Shown here in pieces: positions 51,664 through 60,747 of a stretch of 64,000 nt of DNA. The translations under genes were made by a program, and so were the position numbers. Within the stretch, counting starts at the first letter, position 1, and every line of letters starts with the position of its first letter. The notes beneath the pieces are model-generated. The model did no database searches, had not been told where the DNA came from, and was given only the letters and a program-made list of their open reading frames with translations. The DNA is from Akkermansiaceae bacterium. Lineage in GTDB: Bacteria > Verrucomicrobiota > Verrucomicrobiia > Verrucomicrobiales > Akkermansiaceae. The stretch spans positions 62,001 through 126,000 of the forward strand of contig JACKQB010000001.1 in the NCBI GenBank assembly GCA_024233115.1. The letters run 5' to 3'.

Positions 51664-53859
51664 ATGAGCCAAGAAACGATCATTTACACCCAAACCGACG
51701 AGGCCCCCGCGCTCGCGACCTATTCCTTCCTGCCCATCGTCCAGGCATTCACCAAGACCTCCGGGGTCAATGTGGAGACCCGCGACATCTCGCTCGCTGG
51801 CCGTATCCTATCCCAGTTTCCCGACCGACTGAAAGCCGGCCAACAGGTTGGCGACGCTCTCGCCGAACTCGGTGAACTGGCCCGGACCCCCGAGGCCAAC
51901 ATCATCAAGCTCCCGAACATCTCCGCTTCCGTTCCCCAGATGGAAGCCGCCATCGCCGAGCTACAGGCCAAGGGATACGACATCCCCAACTACGCCGATG
52001 CCGAGGATGTTTACTCCAGAATCAAAGGCTCCGCCGTCAACCCCGTGCTTCGCGAAGGCAACTCCGACCGTCGCGCGCCCAAGGCCGTCAAGGAATACGC
52101 CAAGGCCAACCCGCACCGCATGGGCGCCTGGACCCCCGATTCCAAATCCCACGTCGCGTGCATGGGCAGCGGCGACTTTTTCTCCAACGAGAAATCCGTC
52201 ACCATCGAAGAAGCCACCGATGCCCGGATCGTGCTGACCGCCACCGACGGCACCACCACCGTCCTCAAGGAGAGCACGCCACTTCTCGAAGGTGAGATCA
52301 TCGATGCCACCCTCATGAGCAAAAAGGCTCTCGTCACCTTCCTCGACGACCAGATCGCCGACGCCAAGGAAAAAGGGGTCCTCTTTTCACTCCACATGAA
52401 GGCGACGATGATGAAGGTTTCCGATCCGATCATCTTCGGCCACTGTGTCGCGGTCTTCTTTAAAAATGTCTTCGATAAACACGGTGAGGTCCTCTGCCAG
52501 GCTGGCGTTGACCTGAGAAATGGGTTCGGTGACCTGCTCGCTAAAATCGAAACCCTGCCAGCCGACCAGAAAGCCGCCATCGAGGCGGACATCGAAGCGG
52601 CCTACGCCAACGGCCCGGACCTCGCCATGGTCAACTCGGACAAAGGCATTACCAACCTGCACGTGCCGAGTGACGTCATCGTCGATGCCTCCATGCCCGC
52701 CATGATCCGCACCTCCGGCCAGATGTGGAATAAAGAAGGCAAGCAGCAAGACACCAAGGCGGTCATCCCCGATGCTTCCTATGCCGGTGTTTACCAAGCC
52801 ACCATTGATTTCTGTAAAAAGAACGGCGCCTTTGATCCCACCACCATGGGCACCGTGCCCAACGTCGGATTGATGGCGCAAAAAGCCGAGGAATACGGCT
52901 CCCACGACAAGACTTTTGAAATCCCTGCCGACGGTAAAGTCACCATTATCGACTCTAACGAAAACATCCTCATCGAACACGCTGTGGAAAAAGGCGACAT
53001 CTGGCGTGCTTGCCAGGTCAAGGACGCCCCCATCCAGGACTGGGTGAAACTCGCCGTCAACCGTGCCCGCGCCACCCAGACCCCCGCTGTGTTCTGGCTC
53101 GATGAAGACCGCGCCCACGACGCCCAGTTGATCCGGAAGGTCGGCCAGTACCTCGGCGACCACGATACCGATGGCCTGGAAATCCACATCATGTCACCGG
53201 TCGAAGCCACCGAGTTCACCCTCGCACGCTGCAAGGCGGGTGAGGATACCATTTCCGTTACCGGCAACGTGCTGCGTGACTACCTGACCGACCTTTTCCC
53301 CATCCTCGAACTTGGCACCTCCGCCAAGATGCTCTCCATCGTCCCCCTGATGAACGGCGGCGGACTGTTTGAGACCGGCGCCGGTGGATCAGCGCCGAAA
53401 CACGTCCAGCAGTTCACAGCGGAAAACTACCTCCGCTGGGACTCTCTCGGCGAGTTCCTTGCCCTCGCCGTCTCCCTGGAACACCTCTCTGAGAAGTTTG
53501 GCAATGCCAAAGCCAAAACCCTCGCCGATACGCTCGATGCCGCCACCGGCCAGTTCCTGCTCAACGACAAGTCGCCGACCCGTAAGCTCGGCGGTATCGA
53601 CAACCGGGGCTCGCACTTCTACCTGGCCCTTTACTGGGCCCAGGCGCTTGCCGCCCAGACTGACGATGCCGAACTCGCAGCGACCTTCGCCCCCGTGGCT
53701 GAGGCTCTCGCTACTAACGAGGACAAAATCGTCGGGGAGCTCATCGCCGTGCAAGGCTCACCGGTCGATATGGGGGGCTACTACATGCCCGACGATGAAC
53801 TCACCGGAGCCGCCATGCGCCCGAGCGCAACCCTCAACGGCATTCTGGCCGGCATCTGA
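51664..53859 (+). CDS. icd: isocitrate dehydrogenase, NADP-dependent, monomeric type
   Basis: TCA cycle enzyme, oxidative decarboxylation of isocitrate. The 731-residue length and absence of homology to the dimeric form mark the monomeric family (typically about 740). Signatures include KLPNISASVPQMEAAIAELQ, EGNSDRRAPKAVKEYAK, DVIVDASMPAMIRTSGQMWN and the C-terminal domain GSHFYLALYWAQALAAQTDD. A terminator follows, so it is monocistronic. Confidence 0.97.
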   Translation: MSQETIIYTQTDEAPALATYSFLPIVQAFTKTSGVNVETRDISLAGRILSQFPDRLKAGQQVGDALAELGELARTPEANIIKLPNISASVPQMEAAIAELQAKGYDIPNYADAEDVYSRIKGSAVNPVLREGNSDRRAPKAVKEYAKANPHRMGAWTPDSKSHVACMGSGDFFSNEKSVTIEEATDARIVLTATDGTTTVLKESTPLLEGEIIDATLMSKKALVTFLDDQIADAKEKGVLFSLHMKATMMKVSDPIIFGHCVAVFFKNVFDKHGEVLCQAGVDLRNGFGDLLAKIETLPADQKAAIEADIEAAYANGPDLAMVNSDKGITNLHVPSDVIVDASMPAMIRTSGQMWNKEGKQQDTKAVIPDASYAGVYQATIDFCKKNGAFDPTTMGTVPNVGLMAQKAEEYGSHDKTFEIPADGKVTIIDSNENILIEHAVEKGDIWRACQVKDAPIQDWVKLAVNRARATQTPAVFWLDEDRAHDAQLIRKVGQYLGDHDTDGLEIHIMSPVEATEFTLARCKAGEDTISVTGNVLRDYLTDLFPILELGTSAKMLSIVPLMNGGGLFETGAGGSAPKHVQQFTAENYLRWDSLGEFLALAVSLEHLSEKFGNAKAKTLADTLDAATGQFLLNDKSPTRKLGGIDNRGSHFYLALYWAQALAAQTDDAELAATFAPVAEALATNEDKIVGELIAVQGSPVDMGGYYMPDDELTGAAMRPSATLNGILAGI

Positions 53860-53879
53860 TCCGGAATCACTTTTTACCC

Positions 53880-53919
53880 ATCCCGCTACCCAGGTCATCC
53901 GGGTAAGCGGGATTTTTTT
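53880..53919 (+). terminator. rho-independent terminator of icd
   Basis: ATCCCGCTACCC pairs with GGGTAAGCGGGAT (short internal bulge), followed by a run of T. It begins 20 bp past the stop. Confidence 0.85.
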
Positions 53920-53957
53920 AGCTTGGCGTTTCCCGCTGATGCTTCAAACTCCTAGCT

Positions 53958-55760
53958 ATGAAATATCTCGTCTCGTGTCTGTTTTCCCTCTCCATCCTCA
54001 TCTCCAATGCGGCTAAAAAAGAGGACTCATCCATTGTCGCTGTCTATGATCTCGACGCCGCCATTTCCGAGTCCGGCCAATCGTCCGGTGGACTGCTCGG
54101 GCTGGGTGGCCTGGGAGGAGGTGCCGACCGACCGCTCACCCACTTTGATATCGTCCGCAGCCTGAAAGCCGCCGCCGAGGATAAAGAGGTCAAGGGGGTC
54201 GTTCTCGACCTCGGTGGTGCAGGCATTGATCTTGCCCAGCTTCAGGAAATGCGCCGTTGCCTACTGGCCATCCGCAAAGCCGGTAAAGACGTCTGGTTTT
54301 ACACAGAAAGCATCTCCAACGGCACGGCATTGATCGGTTCAGCGGCCAATCATTTCACGCTCATGCCCGAGGGGGATGTCTCGCTCACCGGCATGTATTC
54401 CGAGTCGATGTATTTCAAGGGTCTGCTCGACAAACTCGGCCTCAAAGTCGAAGTCATCCACATCGGTGATTTCAAAAGTGCCGGAGAAACCTTCTACCGC
54501 ACCGGCCCCAGCGACTATGCCAAGCAGCAGGAAAACCTCCTGTTCGACTCCATCTACGGGCAAATCATCCAGCAGATTTCCGAAGGCAGGAAGATCAAGC
54601 CGGATGCGCTGCGCGCCATCATCGACCAGGCTCTGATCACACCTGAACAAGCCAGGGAGGCGGGACTCGTTGACGCGCTGCAGTACCGCACTGATTTTAT
54701 TGCCACACTACGCAAGCATTACGGTAAAGACACCGAGTTTGATCGCTCCTATGAACTCCCTAACACCGACGGCCCGGAAATCGATGGCTTCATGGACTTG
54801 ATGAAACTCGCCTTCAAGGCCGGCAAAGGCAAAAAACATAAAGCCGATTACGTCGGCGTGGTTGCTCTCGACGGCGAAATCAACGATGCCTCCATCGCTC
54901 CTGTCAGGGCAGAGATCCTCAAGCTCGCCAAAGACGATAAATGCAAGGCGCTCGTCCTCCGTGTCAACTCCCCGGGCGGCTCCGCCCTCTCCAGTGACGT
55001 TCTCTGGGAGGCTACCGATGAGTTTAAAGCCACGAAAAAACCCTTTGTTGTCTCGATGGGATCAGTCGCCGCCTCCGGTGGCTATTACGTCAGTGCGGGA
55101 GCTGAAAAAATCTTTGCCGAGGAAGGCACCATCACCGGCTCGATCGGGGTGGTCGGGATGAAGTTTGTCCTGGGAGGCGCGATGGAAAAGCTCGGCATCA
55201 CCGTACACTCCCGTCAACGCGGCAAGAATGCCGGTATCATGAGCACCCATCGCGGATACACACCAGCCGAAGCCGAACTGATCCGCAAGTCGATGCTGGA
55301 TGTTTATGGCACCTTTAAAAAGCGCATCACCGACGGGCGTGGCAACCGCATCAAGGGCGACCTGGAAAAACTCGCCGGAGGTCGCGTCTACTCCGGTCGC
55401 GACGCACTCGCCATTGGCCTGGTCGATGAAATCGGGGGGCTCAACGAAGCCATCGCACACGCCGCCAGTCTCGCCAAGCTGGCGGAGTATGAGACCCACC
55501 TCAGCCCCGAGCCGAAAAGCGGCTTGGAAGGTATGTTTTCCGGTCCTGACAAACCCGGCGAGGATGATGAGTTCATCCGTATGACCAGCCCCAGGGGACA
55601 CGCCGCCCTGATCCAACAACACCTTCTGGCTGTGCCTGGAATCCAGCTCCTTACGCCAGGGCAGCGTGCCCAGTTGGAAAATCTGGTCAGGCGCATCGAG
55701 TCGTATCAACAACACTCCATTCTTCTCATCGGGCCAGACATCAAAGTGCCCGGATTCTGA
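53958..55760 (+). CDS. sppA: signal peptide peptidase SppA, 67-kDa type
   Basis: A 600-residue membrane-associated serine protease of tandem SppA repeats. The N-terminus has a signal segment (LVSCLFSLSILISNA). The first repeat provides the catalytic lysine (HIGDFKSAGETF, K173) and the second the serine (GSVAASGGYYVS, S373), the E. coli-type lysine-serine dyad. It degrades leftover signal peptides in the inner membrane. The 45 residues after the SppA fold (ENLVRRIESYQQHSILLIGP) close the protein. Probably cotranscribed with the small membrane protein 27 bp downstream. Confidence 0.95.
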   Translation: MKYLVSCLFSLSILISNAAKKEDSSIVAVYDLDAAISESGQSSGGLLGLGGLGGGADRPLTHFDIVRSLKAAAEDKEVKGVVLDLGGAGIDLAQLQEMRRCLLAIRKAGKDVWFYTESISNGTALIGSAANHFTLMPEGDVSLTGMYSESMYFKGLLDKLGLKVEVIHIGDFKSAGETFYRTGPSDYAKQQENLLFDSIYGQIIQQISEGRKIKPDALRAIIDQALITPEQAREAGLVDALQYRTDFIATLRKHYGKDTEFDRSYELPNTDGPEIDGFMDLMKLAFKAGKGKKHKADYVGVVALDGEINDASIAPVRAEILKLAKDDKCKALVLRVNSPGGSALSSDVLWEATDEFKATKKPFVVSMGSVAASGGYYVSAGAEKIFAEEGTITGSIGVVGMKFVLGGAMEKLGITVHSRQRGKNAGIMSTHRGYTPAEAELIRKSMLDVYGTFKKRITDGRGNRIKGDLEKLAGGRVYSGRDALAIGLVDEIGGLNEAIAHAASLAKLAEYETHLSPEPKSGLEGMFSGPDKPGEDDEFIRMTSPRGHAALIQQHLLAVPGIQLLTPGQRAQLENLVRRIESYQQHSILLIGPDIKVPGF

Positions 55761-55787
55761 TATTCAACCACAAACCAAAACCACACC

Positions 55788-56366
55788 ATGGCTACCAAGA
55801 AAAAAGGATGCGGGTTCCTCATCACCGCAATTGTATTACTCATCGCTGCCGCAGCTATTTTCGGCATCGGCGTCGTAGGTGCATTCAAATCAATGGCTCC
55901 TGTCACCTCGTTTGATACCCCTAACGCTGGTGCCATATCATCCGGGGAAGATGGTGCCATCTCGGTCTGGCTGCACGGAAACGACACCAGTGTCCCCTCC
56001 GGAGTCAGCATTAACGTCAGGGAGGTCGAATCCGGTCAAATGATCCCGGCCCCGCTCACCTCGCTCAATTCCCATATCGAAGTCAACGGCGACCGCCGCA
56101 TTCTACTCGGTGCCTTCGAAGGGAAAAATGGCAAAGATTACCAAGTCCAGGTCGACGGTTTGTCCGCCGGACGGAAAATCTCGCTTTCCAATACCTCGGG
56201 CACCGCCGTGGCCGGAAGTATCGGCGCCGCCATTGTCGGTCCCATGATCTGCGGCGGCCTCGCGCTGATCTTCGGTATCATCGGGCTGGTCAAGTTCTTC
56301 GGCTCGAAAACCCCACCTGCCCAATCACCTCCCGTAGCCACTCCGGGTGCTCCACCGGCGATGTGA
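55788..56366 (+). CDS. small membrane protein of unknown function
   Basis: A 192-residue protein with an N-terminal membrane segment (GFLITAIVLLIAAAAIFGIG), a periplasmic beta-rich stretch and a second hydrophobic segment (GPMICGGLALIFGIIGLVKF) before a Pro-rich tail. No known domain. The layout fits a small bitopic or two-pass protein. It follows sppA closely. Confidence 0.75.
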   Translation: MATKKKGCGFLITAIVLLIAAAAIFGIGVVGAFKSMAPVTSFDTPNAGAISSGEDGAISVWLHGNDTSVPSGVSINVREVESGQMIPAPLTSLNSHIEVNGDRRILLGAFEGKNGKDYQVQVDGLSAGRKISLSNTSGTAVAGSIGAAIVGPMICGGLALIFGIIGLVKFFGSKTPPAQSPPVATPGAPPAM

Positions 56367-56502
56367 TTGCAGCTTATCCTGTCCAGCCAGCTCCGCCAAA
56401 CCAGGCAGAGCTGGCTTTTTCTTGCTCCATTACCCCGCTATTATTGACAATTCCTTGGTATTCTGACCACGTTCGCCCAGCTCAGCAGAGCCCCCCCATC
56501 TC

Positions 56503-56530
56503 GTAATTAGTAATTAGTAATTTGTAATTC
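56503..56530. repeat. 7-bp tandem repeat upstream of lpdA
   Basis: GTAATTA, GTAATTA, GTAATTT, GTAATTC occur in direct succession, 17 bp before the lpdA start codon. It occupies the position of a ribosome-binding site and leader, and differs in base composition from the surrounding DNA. Confidence 0.75.
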
Positions 56531-56547
56531 CCAATCCCAATATCACC

Positions 56548-57924
<1,377 letters not shown>

Positions 57925-57956
57925 CAGTAAATCACCCCCCTAACCCAAGTCCTAAG

Positions 57957-58835
57957 ATGAGTGATATTCAATACTGGCACTATCTTGATACCGCGGGCCA
58001 ACAGCAAGGCCCCATCACCGCCGATCAGCTGCAGCAACTCGCCGCGACCGGCCAAATCACCGCCCAGACCAATGTCTGGACCGAAGGCATGGCCGAGTGG
58101 CTACCCGCCACCCAGGTCGAGGGTCTGATACCGGCCCAACCGGTGGTCGCTCAACCGGTCGTCGTCCCACAAGCCCAACCGGTGGTTGCCCAGGCGGTCA
58201 ATCCATACGCACCGTCGGTAGCCACCCAGGCAGCCGTTCCCCAGCAAGGCGGCAACTACCCGATCCCCCTGGTCAACAAAGTCAGCTTCGGACTCTACGC
58301 CGGATGCCTGATCGGCGGATTCGTGCTCTACCTGATCGCCATGATCCAGATAGCGGCCAGCTCTCCCACAGCGGAGGAAATGGCGAACAATCCCAATGCG
58401 CTTGATAACGGCGGCGGCATAGGGCTGGGTATGCTGTTGCTGGTTGTTGGCATGATTGCCCTGCTCGTAGGCGCGGTCATCCAGTTCATTGCCATCTACC
58501 GCATCTGGTCCATCCTTCGGCCCGGAGGCGGGACGGTTTCGCCGGGCAGTGCCGTGGGCTTCCTTTTCATCCCCTTTTTTGGCCCCATCTGGATGATCAT
58601 CATCCTCTGTAAACTCCCTGGTGAGTGGAATGGCATTGTTGCCCGGTATCAAAATACCGCTACCGCCCCCCGCCTGAGTATCGGGATTGCAATCTGCGCC
58701 ATCCTCATTCCCGTCATCGGCCAACTCCTCTGGATGAAAGAGGTCACCAAGGCGATCAACTTTATGGTGATGGCCAGAATCATGCCCCAACCACAGGCCG
58801 GACAAACCCAGCCAGGTGGGTTAAAACTCTATTAA
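57957..58835 (+). CDS. GYF_2-domain membrane protein (copy 1)
   Basis: A 292-residue protein. The N-terminal 50 residues form a GYF_2 (DUF4339) domain: YWHYLDTAGQQQGPITADQL, QLAATGQITAQTNVWTEGM and EWLPATQVEGLIP. A Val/Pro/Gln-rich linker precedes three to four membrane segments (KVSFGLYAGCLIGGFVLYLI, IGLGMLLLVVGMIALLVGAV, FLFIPFFGPIWMIIILCKLP). GYF-type domains bind proline-rich peptides. It starts 32 bp after lpdA. The role is unknown. Confidence 0.82.
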   Translation: MSDIQYWHYLDTAGQQQGPITADQLQQLAATGQITAQTNVWTEGMAEWLPATQVEGLIPAQPVVAQPVVVPQAQPVVAQAVNPYAPSVATQAAVPQQGGNYPIPLVNKVSFGLYAGCLIGGFVLYLIAMIQIAASSPTAEEMANNPNALDNGGGIGLGMLLLVVGMIALLVGAVIQFIAIYRIWSILRPGGGTVSPGSAVGFLFIPFFGPIWMIIILCKLPGEWNGIVARYQNTATAPRLSIGIAICAILIPVIGQLLWMKEVTKAINFMVMARIMPQPQAGQTQPGGLKLY

Positions 58836-58880
58836 AGGCTGCGCAATGCCCCGTCCTGTCAATCATACCATCAAAACTAA

Positions 58881-58913
58881 AAAAAACGGGGGCTGGCAGC
58901 TCCCGTTTTTTTT
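58881..58913 (+). terminator. rho-independent terminator of GYF_2 copy 1
   Basis: CGGGGGCT pairs with AGCTCCCG (one wobble) around GGC, flanked by A residues before and eight T residues after. Confidence 0.9.
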
Positions 58914-58969
58914 GCTATCCTCCGGCCTAGTCCTTACCTGAAAACCAGGTTACCCATATCATCAATCCC

Positions 58970-59560
58970 ATGAACTACCCACTGAACCTCAGCTTTAAAG
59001 TCGTCGCCCTCGCACCCCAGATTTTTGTCAACGACTCCCAAGGCGCCCCCGTCTGCTACGTTAAACAGAAGATGTTTAAATTCAAGGAGGACATCCAGGT
59101 GTTTTCCGATTCAAGCAAATCCCGGCAAATCGCCAGCATCAAAGCCAATAAGGTCATCGACTGGTCGGCCCGCTATTACTTCACCGATAGCCAGGGAAAC
59201 GCCATCGGCTCCGTAGGCCGGCAGGGTATGCGCTCGATCTGGCGCGCGCGTTATGATGTCTTCAATCCCGGCGACGAAGCCGCCGACTTCAAAGTACAGG
59301 AGGAAAACCCTTGGACCAAGGTCATGGACGGGCTGTTCGGGGGTATCCCGATCGTCGGGATGTTCAGCGGCTATGTTTTTCATCCCACCTACCTGGCTAC
59401 CCGCGCCGATGGCACTCCCGTGATGCGTGTGAGTAAACAGGCTGCTTTTTTCGAAGGCAAATTCACGATTGAAAAGCTTGCCGATCTTTCCCCCCAGGAG
59501 GAGGTCAACCTGATCTATTCCTTCCTTATGTTATTACTGTTAGAACGATCCCGGGGCTAG
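58970..59560 (+). CDS. LURP-one-related/Tubby-like fold protein
   Basis: A 196-residue protein beginning MNYPLNLSFKVVALAPQIFV. Repeated beta-hairpin pairs with a conserved rhythm (VKQKMFKFKEDIQVFSDSSK, ASIKANKVIDWSARYYFTDS, GSVGRQGMRSIWRARYDVFN) match the LOR/scramblase-like barrel with a C-terminal helix. Members may bind phospholipids. It stands between the two GYF_2 genes. Assignment is by fold pattern. Confidence 0.7.
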   Translation: MNYPLNLSFKVVALAPQIFVNDSQGAPVCYVKQKMFKFKEDIQVFSDSSKSRQIASIKANKVIDWSARYYFTDSQGNAIGSVGRQGMRSIWRARYDVFNPGDEAADFKVQEENPWTKVMDGLFGGIPIVGMFSGYVFHPTYLATRADGTPVMRVSKQAAFFEGKFTIEKLADLSPQEEVNLIYSFLMLLLLERSRG

Positions 59561-59591
59561 TCCACCTTCCCGAACCTCAACAACTACGGCC

Positions 59592-60560
59592 ATGAGCGAA
59601 GAACAACAATGGTTCTACACGGATTCCACTGGAGCTGAGCACGGCCCCGTTTCAGCCGACGAGTTACAGCAACTGGGTGCCACAGGTGCAATCCATGCGC
59701 TCACAGACGTTTGGACCGAGGGGCTGGAAGCGTGGGTGCCAGCCTCCGAGATCGAAGGCGTCATCCCGGAGGCTCCCCCCCAGGCCGCAGCTTCAGCCCC
59801 ACCCGAGCCTGCCCACCAACCCCATATCAACCTGGGCGTCGGCAGCGGCATCCATCTGGAGTCATCCATCACGCCCCGCCCGATGGGCCAACCCGCTGCC
59901 ACCCCCTACGGGACCACCGCCAAGAGCCCGGCTAAATGGATTGTGTTAGCGATCATCGCGCTCCTGGCCATCGGGCTTGGTATCTACTTCGCCCTGTCAT
60001 CATCCGGTGAGCCAAAACCGGAGGAGACCCCTGGCTTCATGGAGTATTCCAAGGCCAACAACCTGATCAACAAAAAGAAAAACGTCGATATCCTTGGCAA
60101 CAATACCGACGGCCTCGCTATATCCAAGGCCTTTGCAGCGGGTATCAAAACCCACAACGACCCGGCCATCGAGGAATCATTCCCCGGCCTGCTCGGCAAA
60201 GATGGTGAAGTGAGAACCTACACCATGGCCAAAACCGAAGGTGAGCTGAAAACCACCATCATCATCGTCCAGGTGCTCAAGCTCAAATTACTCAGTGCCA
60301 AAGCCCAGGCAGCGCTGGCTGATTCGGTCTGGCTCCATGCGAAATCCGCTCTGGCCCATACGCCCTACCAGGACCCCAAAACCCGACTCGTGGTGGCACT
60401 CCGGGATGCTGAAACCTATGCCAAAGTAATGATCGGCCATCCCGTCGCCAGCGATACAACAGAGCAAAAGGCTACGGACGGGATCATCGAGTCCCACAGT
60501 GGGGATGAGGCTGAAACCAGGCTTTATCCCTACTTTGCCCGACCCAAAAAGGACCAATAA
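59592..60560 (+). CDS. GYF_2-domain membrane protein (copy 2)
   Basis: A 322-residue protein with an N-terminal GYF_2 domain nearly parallel to copy 1 (QWFYTDSTGAEHGPVSADEL, then QQLGATGAIHALTDVWTEGL and AWVPASEIEGVIPE). A Pro/Ala-rich linker leads to one membrane segment (WIVLAIIALLAIGLGIYFAL), with a 170-residue extracytoplasmic domain of no known fold. The pair probably arose from one domain with different anchors. A terminator follows. Confidence 0.82.
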   Translation: MSEEQQWFYTDSTGAEHGPVSADELQQLGATGAIHALTDVWTEGLEAWVPASEIEGVIPEAPPQAAASAPPEPAHQPHINLGVGSGIHLESSITPRPMGQPAATPYGTTAKSPAKWIVLAIIALLAIGLGIYFALSSSGEPKPEETPGFMEYSKANNLINKKKNVDILGNNTDGLAISKAFAAGIKTHNDPAIEESFPGLLGKDGEVRTYTMAKTEGELKTTIIIVQVLKLKLLSAKAQAALADSVWLHAKSALAHTPYQDPKTRLVVALRDAETYAKVMIGHPVASDTTEQKATDGIIESHSGDEAETRLYPYFARPKKDQ

Positions 60561-60588
60561 GCCGCCGCCCTCGATTTCCACTCCACCC

Positions 60589-60617
60589 CCCCGGCGATCG
60601 ATCCCGCCGGGGTTTTT
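60589..60617 (+). terminator. rho-independent terminator of GYF_2 copy 2
   Basis: CCCCGGCG pairs with CGCCGGGG around eight bases, then five T residues. Confidence 0.9.
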
Positions 60618-60668
60618 CTTTTCATTCCCGCTGATTTCGCTACACACACCCGTGCCAGGCCATTCCGG

Positions 60669-60742
60669 CTTGGGATGTTGAATAGTGAATGTTGCATTCA
60701 CGCCCTCTGCACCTCACTCTTCAAAATTCACTCTTCAAAATT
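60669..60742. repeat. 7-bp-phased repeat block upstream of leuS
   Basis: CACTCTTCAAAATT occurs twice in succession (60715-60728, 60729-60742), each copy being two 7-bp units. On its left, GTTGAAT, AGTGAAT and GTTGCAT at 60678-60698 form a similar series on the opposite strand, so the block is roughly palindromic. The leuS ATG follows 5 bp after the last unit. Confidence 0.65.
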
Positions 60743-60747
60743 CAACC

